A stretch of DNA of 64,000 nucleotides, from positions 1 to 64,000 of IMG/VR virus record IMGVR_UViG_3300011189_000001. One strand, given 5' to 3'. Below are positions 25,360-31,825 of the stretch, in pieces (within the stretch, counting starts at the first letter, position 1; every line of letters begins with the position of its first letter). Made by a program: the position numbers and the translations under genes. Origin of the DNA: a virus. The notes under the pieces were generated by a model that saw only the letters and a list, made by a program, of their open reading frames with translations, was not told the origin of the DNA and searched no databases.

Positions 25360-26237
25360 TAAGCGGTCTCGTGCATTAGTTTCTCGTACTCACGCTCCCA
25401 ACCGGACGGGCGGCTACCCATCACGCCGAGATAAAGGAGGGTACCCTTTTTCGGGCTGTAAGCACGCCACTTCGAAGTCCGCTGTTGCGGGTTGATCTTG
25501 AAGTAGAAGTTGCCTTGCTTGCTGTAGGCAGCCATCTGGGGAACACCGGAGTAGTAATAAGGTACTCGGTCTTCACCAACCTGATCACCGCGCTCGATGT
25601 AGTTCTCTACCTCTTGCATCGCTTCTTGTGTGGGCGGACGCTCCTTGGAACTGAAATAAATCATCTCCAACATCCGGCCACTGCTTTTCATGTCGTAGCT
25701 GGAATCATCCTTGTAAATACCCACGCCTCGGGCTTTCATCGCATCTGGAATGCGCACAGGTGCTCCGCTCCCGAATTGAACAAGCGCATCTCCGTGATCA
25801 CTATCATCGCTCAGAGACGAATCTTCACGGGGCGTCTTTACGACGGTACCAACCTTCTGGTCAAACTTCTTGTAGATATCCATCGTATGGCCGATCTTGT
25901 GCTTCTTCGCTTTGATCTTGACCATATCGCCCACCTGAAAACGGGGGCCGCCACGCGATTGCGACGCAGGAGCCCGAGTTTCCAGATTGAAAGTACGCTC
26001 CAGCATATCCTGTGCATCCTTTTCCGACACTGGACTACGTTTCTGGGTCAGCGTAACCCAGTTGATGAAACGCACCGTATCTTCCGAATATGCAATCTTG
26101 TTCCGGGAAGCTACACGGGTTTGGCGCATCTCCGCATAGATGGAATCCAGAACAGGACCCCAATCTTCACGGAGATCCGGGTTCTTAGAAGCGAATTTCA
26201 ACAGACCGTCATACATGTTAGGCAGGTAAAGCGACAT
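25359..26237 (-). CDS. Unknown protein with class A-like leader and SH3-like middle
   Basis: 292 residues, ATG with AAAGGAG upstream. MYDGLLKFASKNPDLREDWG (from residue 8) is a class A-type leader followed by PVLDSIYAEMRQTRVASRNK, where TRVASR could be a processing site. Residues about 100-165 (FQVGDMVKIKAKKHKIGHTM) resemble an SH3/KOW-like beta barrel. The C-terminal half is alpha/beta, with AYSKQGNFYFKINPQQRTSK. It lies between the Dps-like gene and another leader protein. No enzyme motif. Confidence 0.65.
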   Translation of the reverse strand: MSLYLPNMYDGLLKFASKNPDLREDWGPVLDSIYAEMRQTRVASRNKIAYSEDTVRFINWVTLTQKRSPVSEKDAQDMLERTFNLETRAPASQSRGGPRFQVGDMVKIKAKKHKIGHTMDIYKKFDQKVGTVVKTPREDSSLSDDSDHGDALVQFGSGAPVRIPDAMKARGVGIYKDDSSYDMKSSGRMLEMIYFSSKERPPTQEAMQEVENYIERGDQVGEDRVPYYYSGVPQMAAYSKQGNFYFKINPQQRTSKWRAYSPKKGTLLYLGVMGSRPSGWEREYEKLMHETA

Positions 26238-26248
26238 CGTGATCTCCT

Positions 26249-26809
26249 TTATTGGGTTCTTTGTCTCAGAAGGTAAACAGCGGTTTCATGGTCGCTGGCT
26301 AGGGCCATAATAAAATCGTCCATCCCAAGGGAAAGCGTACCCATTTCATCTAAGAAAGTGTACAGGTCCTTGAGCATGATCTGGAAGTCCTCTTCGGCGG
26401 CCAATGATCGGGTAAGGTAATGGTCACTTCGCTTTTCCCAATCGTTGATATAAAAAGACATGTGGGCTAGTTGGCTTGCAGGGTCAATCGACCCGGCCCC
26501 ATACATAGACGTAATCTTTTCAGCCAGAGTATCCATCTCATCATCCACGGCTTCGTACAGACGCTGCAGCAACAGATGATCACCGTAGTAAGGATCACCA
26601 TGCGCGTTCCAATGTCCGTTTTGATGCACCACCTGAAGGGCACGGAGCATCGCCAAGGTATCCAATAAGGCTTCCAAGGATTCGTGGCTAGGTTCCGGCT
26701 GAGTCTCAGAGCGGAAATCGAGCTTGAGGACCTTCAGGAGATCCTCTTGTAGCTTGGGATTTTCGTAAGCGAACCGAATGATTCGCTCACGCAAAGGGTG
26801 TTCCGACAT
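26249..26809 (-). CDS. Dps-like ferritin with class A-like leader
   Basis: 186 residues, ATG with GGAG upstream. Residues 1-32 are a leader (HPLRERIIRFAYENPKLQED then LLKVLKL). The body is a four-helix ferritin-like domain. The Dps ferroxidase ligands appear at canonical spacing: H66 (in NGHWNAHG), H78 (GDHLL), D93 and E97 (DDEMDTLAEKI), i.e. offsets 12, 15 and 4. In Dps the site lies at a subunit interface and oxidises Fe(II) with peroxide while the dodecamer protects DNA. The leader replaces the usual basic N-terminal tail. It may protect or compact packaged DNA, or be delivered to the host; both are inference. Confidence 0.85.
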   Translation of the reverse strand: MSEHPLRERIIRFAYENPKLQEDLLKVLKLDFRSETQPEPSHESLEALLDTLAMLRALQVVHQNGHWNAHGDPYYGDHLLLQRLYEAVDDEMDTLAEKITSMYGAGSIDPASQLAHMSFYINDWEKRSDHYLTRSLAAEEDFQIMLKDLYTFLDEMGTLSLGMDDFIMALASDHETAVYLLRQRTQ

Positions 26810-26875
26810 TTCAGCACTCCAACGGATGGTGCAACGTTACCACTCAAGCCAGAGGACAAAAACATTATCGGATTT

Positions 26876-26904
26876 TTGACAGCGCGGGATCTCTAGGGTA
26901 TAGT
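26876..26904 (+). promoter_or_regulatory. Sigma70-type promoter of the plus-strand operon
   Basis: TTGACA at 26876-26881, a 17-base spacer, and TATAGT at 26899-26904. The -35 is a perfect consensus and the -10 differs at one base. It lies about 42 bases upstream of the plus-strand start at 26946, which also has AAGGAG. This is the best promoter in the window and drives the only genes on the plus strand. Confidence 0.85.
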
Positions 26905-26945
26905 CTAGTGGAAGAGGGAAACAACACGAACCAAGGAGACACAAC

Positions 26946-27254
26946 ATGGCTATCGAGTTTTTCGTTGGCAAGACCTTTGATCGCATCCCTAACCCGGAAG
27001 GTCGAGATCGTATGGTACGCATCTTCAAAGTAGTCGGTTACGATCTCGAGGATGATACGGTCGAGTTCATTCACGAACACGATTTCGATTGTGAAGAGGT
27101 CGCCGAAGATTTTTTGGAAGATGTGGAAACCGCCGATCTGGATCGGGACCACGTGGAAAAGTCCCCACATTGGGAAGTGGGTAAGCGTGATACCCGTTCA
27201 ACCGAAGAGAAGTTTCAAGAGACGGCTCAGTGGGAACGCCGACAGCAAGGTTAA
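26946..27254 (+). CDS. Small acidic protein, first gene of plus-strand operon
   Basis: 102 residues, ATG preceded by AAGGAGACACAAC. Acidic (many Asp/Glu), starting MAIEFFVGKTFDRIPNPEGR with YDLEDDTVEFIHEHDFDCEE in the middle and a helical, charged end (RSTEEKFQETAQWERRQQG). No recognised domain. It is the first of three plus-strand ORFs behind a consensus sigma70 promoter, so it is probably expressed early by host polymerase (inference). Small acidic early phage proteins often inhibit host enzymes, but nothing specific is visible. Confidence 0.75.
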   Translation: MAIEFFVGKTFDRIPNPEGRDRMVRIFKVVGYDLEDDTVEFIHEHDFDCEEVAEDFLEDVETADLDRDHVEKSPHWEVGKRDTRSTEEKFQETAQWERRQQG

Positions 27255-27255
27255 T

Positions 27256-27297
27256 TTGACGGACCACGTACCCTTTGGTATAGAGGATACGTGGTCC
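27256..27297 (+). promoter_or_regulatory. Second sigma70-type promoter overlapped by a 10-bp palindrome
   Basis: TTGACG at 27256-27261, 17-base spacer, TATAGA at 27279-27284, directly after the stop of the first plus-strand gene. A perfect inverted repeat GGACCACGTA / TACGTGGTCC (27261-27270 and 27288-27297) flanks the -10. The arms could form an operator for a dimeric repressor or, as RNA, a 10-bp hairpin; no T tract follows, so it is unlikely to be a terminator. Confidence 0.65.
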
Positions 27298-27322
27298 AAT
27301 ACTACTAGCTACCGGAAAGGCA

Positions 27323-27598
27323 ATGACCAACAAAGAGAAAGTCCAGCAAGTTCGTAGTACCCTCGAATCGCTTTGTAGCGATAACATGCAGATAAAGCAC
27401 ACGAGTTCATCGGGTTTTTCGTTTTATCGCACCTATGAAAATGAACAACTCGACGACGAACTGGTTGCATTTACGCATTTCACGAGCGACTATGGGCTGC
27501 ACGTAATTATCGAAGGGTCACATTCTTTCGATATGGACGTGGAACTGGTAGCTATGGCGTGCCGTAGTGCTAAATGTCCACACCTGACCCGCTATTGA
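27323..27598 (+). CDS. Small unknown protein of plus-strand operon
   Basis: 91 residues, ATG with GGAAAGG upstream. A helix (MTNKEKVQQVRSTLESLCSD) is followed by a beta-rich body (GFSFYRTYENEQLDDELVAF; YGLHVIIEGSHSFDMDVELV) and a short tail with two Cys and one His (MACRSAKCPHLTRY). The sheet-like body suggests a small compact domain. It overlaps the next gene by 25 bases. No family recognised. Confidence 0.7.
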   Translation: MTNKEKVQQVRSTLESLCSDNMQIKHTSSSGFSFYRTYENEQLDDELVAFTHFTSDYGLHVIIEGSHSFDMDVELVAMACRSAKCPHLTRY

Positions 27599-28188
27599 AC
27601 ATGCCCAAAAAATACAAGCGTAAGATGGCCAAAAAACGCAAACTTCCCAACCGCGTGAACTTCGGTGTAGGATGCTACAACCCGAGTAATAAAGTGCGGC
27701 TGGAACTGAAACCGGAATGGGACGAACCCAAGGCATCTAAAAAGTGCCCCGGTTGCGACGGGAAAGGCCGCTACGCAGGTTTGCGTGTACTCGAAGACCC
27801 CTGCAAACAATGTGGCGGGTCCGGGAAAGTAGCCAACAAAAGTAGCCGACTTCCCGACGACATACGCACATCCCTCTACACCGGGAAAGATATGATGGTG
27901 CGGTGGTTCAGGGATATCAACAAATACATGCGCTCGGGTACCGGTAGAAACATCCGGCTGGTTTTCGAACTACCAAAGAACGGCGAAAAGCATCCCCTCA
28001 TGGTTTGTGTGGGGGATGCTCCCGACCAAGACTTTCCGTTGGGTTGGGCGGCCCCTTACCGCAAGTACACCAAAGATGAAAGCCCTCGGATCTTGTCCGA
28101 AAAAATACTCAACTCCAGCGAACGTCACAGGATGGTAAAGCAAATTACCCGTGACGACTTGCCTCCAGAGCTTAGAGACCTGCTTTAG
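27574..28188 (+). CDS. DnaJ-type zinc finger protein without J domain
   Basis: 204 residues (an alternative ATG at 27601 would remove nine). After a basic N-terminus (MPKKYKRKMAKKRKLPNR) come paired knuckles CPGCDGKGRYAG and CKQCGGSGKVAN, the CxxCxGxG pattern of the DnaJ central zinc domain, here one zinc unit. The C-terminal part is alpha/beta and basic (LYTGKDMMVRWFRDINKYMR). There is no HPD J-domain, so chaperone activation is unlikely; RNA or protein binding is more plausible. It ends convergently with 28185-28874, overlapping it by four bases, with no terminator between. Confidence 0.75.
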   Translation: MSTPDPLLNMPKKYKRKMAKKRKLPNRVNFGVGCYNPSNKVRLELKPEWDEPKASKKCPGCDGKGRYAGLRVLEDPCKQCGGSGKVANKSSRLPDDIRTSLYTGKDMMVRWFRDINKYMRSGTGRNIRLVFELPKNGEKHPLMVCVGDAPDQDFPLGWAAPYRKYTKDESPRILSEKILNSSERHRMVKQITRDDLPPELRDLL

Positions 28189-28874
28189 TAGCCCATCTCG
28201 CTAATCATGATGGATGCAACCTTCTTGGCGAGGGCTTGCGTCCCTTGATTATCTTTGAGCTTACCCACCACTTTCGTGTCGCTTTGTAAAATCAACCGTG
28301 CGCCGTCGTAGTACAGCGTAAAGAACCCTGCGCGGAAACCGTTGCCCGTACTAGGGTCTTCTTCGTAAAAGACTACGGACGCCTCGTGGTAGCCGTCACG
28401 GCGTCTGGAGGTGTCTACACCATCGTCCTGTACGTTCGCATCCTGCGAAACCTTTTTCACGACCTCTTTGGCTGCGACATACAGTACGTCGTGTAGGTAC
28501 TCCGCGATCAGCGAAGCCGGTCCTCCGGGCATGGCTGTCTTGACCGAAGCGTTTCGTTGCTTTGCAAGAGGGCGTACAGAATCTTCACGCACGATGCGAT
28601 AGGGGCTATCCGCATCGAACTGTACGGGAACCTTGCCGCTGTTCAGGGAATCAACCCCGTGCATACCCCACAGATCAGCGGGAGGTACCCATGCCGACAT
28701 CCAAGTACCTCGGGTGATCTCCGCTTCTGCCCAACCACCACGCCAAGAACGACTTGGACCTTCCCAATACGGAAGGCCGTTTACTCTTTTGGCGGCCAGC
28801 AACTGTCGGATATGCGGGCGTAGGGCTTTGTTAGATGCCCCCAAACGAATCAACTTGGTATACAGATCAGCCAT
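28185..28874 (-). CDS. Class A leader protein with Trp-rich middle
   Basis: 229 residues. It begins MADLYTKLIRLGASNKALRP, HIRQLLAAKRV, a class A leader. The middle is rich in Trp and Gly (PYWEGPSRSWRGGWAEAEIT, TRGTWMSAWVPPADLWG). The C-terminal part has a helix (AEYLHDVLYVAAKEVVKKV) and a beta segment (RAGFFTLYYDGARLILQSDT). No known domain. The terminal beta/alpha part resembles in layout those of other class A proteins (28878, 35451). It converges with the plus-strand operon. Confidence 0.7.
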   Translation of the reverse strand: MADLYTKLIRLGASNKALRPHIRQLLAAKRVNGLPYWEGPSRSWRGGWAEAEITRGTWMSAWVPPADLWGMHGVDSLNSGKVPVQFDADSPYRIVREDSVRPLAKQRNASVKTAMPGGPASLIAEYLHDVLYVAAKEVVKKVSQDANVQDDGVDTSRRRDGYHEASVVFYEEDPSTGNGFRAGFFTLYYDGARLILQSDTKVVGKLKDNQGTQALAKKVASIMISEMGY

Positions 28875-28877
28875 AGG

Positions 28878-29276
28878 TTATCCTAATTTCTTTACGGTTT
28901 TGACAATGCCTTGCACCACGTGGGCATCCCGGTGCGTATCCAAATAGTAATCACCCCAACTCTCGTCCTTCATATACCGATCCCGATCATCTCTGTATTC
29001 GGCCATGAGGTCCCCTTTACGATCGAGGAAAAGATGGACCGTAAAGGTTTCGGGGCCAGAACCACTAATCGTGTGGACCAGTAAATGATCCTCATGTCGG
29101 TTAACGAAAAAGCCGATACGATCAAGGGCTGTCCACACCTCTTTAAGGATACCTTCGATGCGCCGTGCATCCATTCCAGAACCTGTACGCTCCAGTGCAT
29201 GGATGATGGACTTCAGGTGGGGTCGTAGGTCTTCGTGAGAGGCCCCCAGCTTGATTAATTGGTCTTTTAGGGACAC
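28878..29276 (-). CDS. Class A leader protein (alternative upstream start at 29408)
   Basis: 132 residues from a GTG at 29276, preceded by AAGGAGG, which places the leader at the start: SLKDQLIKLGASHEDLRPH, then LKSIIHALERTGS. The same frame extends to an ATG at 29408 that also has AGGAG, adding 44 residues with two Cys (CLLDTRRNKRDDCPQYEEH). Both starts look usable, so two products are possible. The body is alpha/beta, with RIEGILKEVWTALDRIGFFV and FTVHLFLDRKGDLMAEYRDD. No domain recognised. Confidence 0.7.
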   Translation of the reverse strand: MSLKDQLIKLGASHEDLRPHLKSIIHALERTGSGMDARRIEGILKEVWTALDRIGFFVNRHEDHLLVHTISGSGPETFTVHLFLDRKGDLMAEYRDDRDRYMKDESWGDYYLDTHRDAHVVQGIVKTVKKLG

Positions 29277-29457
29277 GGACGCCTCCTTGTTCTCGTAACG
29301 CGGCTCCGCGTATTCTGGATGCTCCTCGTACTGAGGACAATCGTCACGTTTGTTACGACGGGTATCCAGCAAACATCGCAATTTTGCCGACTCAAATGCT
29401 TCGGACATTAGGATCTCCTACGGTATAGTCTTCCATAGGACGAAGGCGACAAGTAAA

Positions 29458-30030
29458 TTATTGGCTTACTAAGACTTCCACAGCGGAGATCACATCTTCG
29501 GGTTGATCCGGGTCTTTACCTACTAGTTCGGCAATCGCCACATAGGCTTTACGCTTGGCGGCTTTCAGAGCGGGGCGTTCGATACCAGCCAATTCGCATA
29601 CCTTATCGGAAAGGGGTTCCCCCACTTTACGAAATACACCGCGAAGAGCGCCCTCCAGTGTAGAAGCCACCTCGGGCTTCGCGGACTCACCACCATCTAT
29701 ATGATCTATGTTCCACCAATAGGTCGCTTTCCAGTTGCCCTTTACCTCACGAATTTCCACGCACTCCATACCCGCATCGAAATAGGTCATGTATTTACCG
29801 TACTCCTCGTACCATTCGAGATCGGTAAGGGCTTCCAAACGTTCATGCGTCGTCATACCTATGACGCCCGATTCCAAGCACTGTTCCATGAGGCCATTTT
29901 CTTCGATGATCTCCATTAGATCGGCACTGGACAGCTTGTTAAACTGTTTGATGGTTTTGTCACGGGCTTCACCTCTAATCGCGGGGTCTACAGCTAGCTC
30001 GACGATTGTTTCCCGGTCTTTGATTTCCAT
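29458..30030 (-). CDS. Unknown acidic protein, probably own promoter
   Basis: 190 residues, ATG with AGGAG upstream. Helical N-terminus (MEIKDRETIVELAVDPAIRG; SADLMEIIEENGLMEQCLES), central beta-like part (CVEIREVKGNWKATYWWNID), and a helical C-terminus with a KRKAYVAIAELVGKD segment. No leader and no recognised family. It lies after the capsid terminator and has a possible sigma70-like promoter at 30063-30091, so it may be expressed separately from the capsid genes. Confidence 0.65.
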   Translation of the reverse strand: MEIKDRETIVELAVDPAIRGEARDKTIKQFNKLSSADLMEIIEENGLMEQCLESGVIGMTTHERLEALTDLEWYEEYGKYMTYFDAGMECVEIREVKGNWKATYWWNIDHIDGGESAKPEVASTLEGALRGVFRKVGEPLSDKVCELAGIERPALKAAKRKAYVAIAELVGKDPDQPEDVISAVEVLVSQ

Positions 30031-30062
30031 ACGTACTCCTATAGCTAAATTAGGTAGACCAC

Positions 30063-30091
30063 ACTGTACGAGATCTGGAGGGATACATCAA
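30063..30091 (-). promoter_or_regulatory. Possible sigma70-like promoter (minus strand)
   Basis: Reading the minus strand: TTGATG (30091-30086), 17 bases, TACAGT (30068-30063). Four of six bases match in each hexamer. It lies between the capsid terminator and the gene at 29458-30030, about 33 bases upstream of its start. The match is moderate, but the location after a terminator makes a promoter necessary. Confidence 0.45.
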
Positions 30092-30138
30092 GAGGGGTAA
30101 AGGTTTGGAGATCTAGGATCTGAGAATACACCCAGACA

Positions 30139-30172
30139 TAAAAAATCCCCGGCTGGAATTAACCAGCCGGGG
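30139..30172 (-). terminator. Rho-independent terminator after the major capsid gene
   Basis: On the minus strand: perfect 10-bp stem CCCCGGCTGG / CCAGCCGGGG (arms 30163-30172 and 30147-30156), loop TTAATT, then ATTTTTTAT. It lies 43 bases after the stop of the major capsid gene and is the strongest terminator in the window, as expected for a highly transcribed capsid gene. Confidence 0.92.
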
Positions 30173-30214
30173 TCGGTAGTGGCCCTAGACGGGCCTCATA
30201 CAGGGAACATCAGC

Positions 30215-31102
30215 TTATCGCTGGACAACCAAGCGGACGAGGCCGCGTGGGTTGAATGCTCCGATACCGAGGTTCTCGAATACAGAGAAACCGATCGTGC
30301 GGGCACGAGGGTTGTCTGCGGAGAGCACGGTAAGCTCAGTACGGACGGGGATACGTCCGAACATCTCAGGCTCGCAACATACGTATACGAAACCTGCGGG
30401 GACGAGGCGGCTCAGGATGATCTGGGCTCCCCAAAGGGTAGCCTGAAGACCGGTCTTGAGCAGGGTAGCCTGCGTCTCGATGTCGAGGATCTCACGACCG
30501 AACTTACGGATGTCCGCATAGTCCTTGGCGTGCATGTAGATTCGAGCAACACGAAGGTCGTGCTTTTCGATCTCGGCGAAGGCATCGGCCAGAACAGCGG
30601 AACTGATCGGGGCAATAACCTGAAGGTCAGGGTTGACCTGTCCGGGGATCGAATCGAATCCGTTCGTAGCAATCGAATCCAGAACGGCGAAGACACGCTC
30701 GTCTTCCGCTGCCTGAATCTGAGCTTTTGCAAGCTGCTGTGAACGCTCGATGAGGTCGAAGCGACGTTCCTTGATCTGCGTGATCGGAATCTCCGGGTTC
30801 GAAGCAATCTCGAACAAGGGGAAGATCACACGACGAGGCTTGGTGATAGCGAGAATGTTCTCGCCTTCTTCACCGACCACATAAGCGGTCACGTCGGGGT
30901 CTTTATCGTAGATCGGCAACGCTCCGTCAGGAAGTTGCTCGACTAAGAATGTGCGGCGTCCAACTGCCGAATAATCTCGGCGGCTGCGAAGCGGTTGGAT
31001 CATCGAAGCAGCAAGTCTAGCTCGCCCTGCGGCGGTCTTGATGTGCCGACTAATGATCTCTTGCTTGGCCGCGTTATCCAATTGCGTGGTGTTGTCAGAC
31101 AT
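30215..31102 (-). CDS. Major capsid protein (HK97 fold)
   Basis: 295 residues, ATG with AAGGAG upstream. The N-terminal region contains a helix with IISRHIKTAAGRARLAASMI then QPLRSRRDYSAVGRRTF, followed by LPDGALPIYDKDPDVTAYVV, the pattern of major head proteins of large myoviruses. The A-domain-like C-terminus has VARIYMHAKDYADIRKFGRE and ENLGIGAFNPRGLVRLVVQ. Length agrees with compact HK97-type subunits. It is flanked by a decoration candidate, an acidic scaffold and the prohead protease, in standard capsid order, and is followed by a strong terminator. N-terminal cleavage near KTAAG is possible but unproven. Confidence 0.9.
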   Translation of the reverse strand: MSDNTTQLDNAAKQEIISRHIKTAAGRARLAASMIQPLRSRRDYSAVGRRTFLVEQLPDGALPIYDKDPDVTAYVVGEEGENILAITKPRRVIFPLFEIASNPEIPITQIKERRFDLIERSQQLAKAQIQAAEDERVFAVLDSIATNGFDSIPGQVNPDLQVIAPISSAVLADAFAEIEKHDLRVARIYMHAKDYADIRKFGREILDIETQATLLKTGLQATLWGAQIILSRLVPAGFVYVCCEPEMFGRIPVRTELTVLSADNPRARTIGFSVFENLGIGAFNPRGLVRLVVQR

Positions 31103-31119
31103 AAGTCTGGCTCCTTAGC

Positions 31120-31749
31120 TTAGATACGCTGGTCAATGACGATTTCTGCATGTACCGAATCCGGTACTATCTTCACGACACCCATAGCAAGGGGTGTACC
31201 ACCGCCACCGGGCGTGCTTGCCTCAAAGGCATTTGCAGCATCGGTGAGATTGGTCAGGTAACCGTTGACAGAGGCGTAAACCTTGTCTCCAGACTGCCAA
31301 TCAAGGGGTACATTGCCGTTGGCGGTAGCCAGATCATACGTCTCATAGAGACGAAGACCGTAGGTGCCTTGGCCGGACAGGTACGGAGCCTGACCGGATG
31401 CCGCTGCCGGGGTGTTTTCGTATGCGTTGCCCGCCGCGTCGTTAATAAACAGACCGAGGGGGGTTACCGAACCACCAGCAGGTGCTGCGGATACGGGTCC
31501 ACCGACCATGCCGTTACCAGCATCGGGTCGAGTGAAACATACGGAACCACCAAGTACACCGCGCTTGGGTGCAGTCGGTAGTGTGTCAGATTTAGTCGCG
31601 CCAGCCGTACCAGAATCGACGGGAGGGTTCGTCTGTGTGAACCCGTCAGTGGTAAGCTGTGCGAACGAATTGCGGTTTCCTACATACAGGATACGTAGGG
31701 CGCTGCTGCTTTCGGTGAAATCACCGCTCGCTTGTCCGGGAAGTGCCAT
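31120..31749 (-). CDS. Candidate capsid decoration protein
   Basis: 209 residues, ATG with GGAGAGG upstream, 17 bases before the capsid gene start region. Gly/Ala/Thr-rich and beta-rich: ILYVGNRNSFAQLTTDGFTQ, GDKVYASVNGYLTNLTDAAN, and a C-terminal PLAMGVVKIVPDSVHAEIVI that resembles the ends of trimeric decoration proteins. Gene order (protease, scaffold, this, capsid) is that of phages with a decoration protein. There is no direct motif proof. Confidence 0.65.
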   Translation of the reverse strand: MALPGQASGDFTESSSALRILYVGNRNSFAQLTTDGFTQTNPPVDSGTAGATKSDTLPTAPKRGVLGGSVCFTRPDAGNGMVGGPVSAAPAGGSVTPLGLFINDAAGNAYENTPAAASGQAPYLSGQGTYGLRLYETYDLATANGNVPLDWQSGDKVYASVNGYLTNLTDAANAFEASTPGGGGTPLAMGVVKIVPDSVHAEIVIDQRI

Positions 31750-31825
31750 TTTAGACCTCTCCTAACGTTAGTTGATTGCTACGAACTTTATATCAGTGAA
31801 AGCGGACGTCGTGTCCGTGATCTTC

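Noticed and set aside
27574-28188. DnaJ co-chaperone
   Set aside because: Only the central zinc knuckles are present; there is no J domain with HPD, so the name DnaJ would be misleading.
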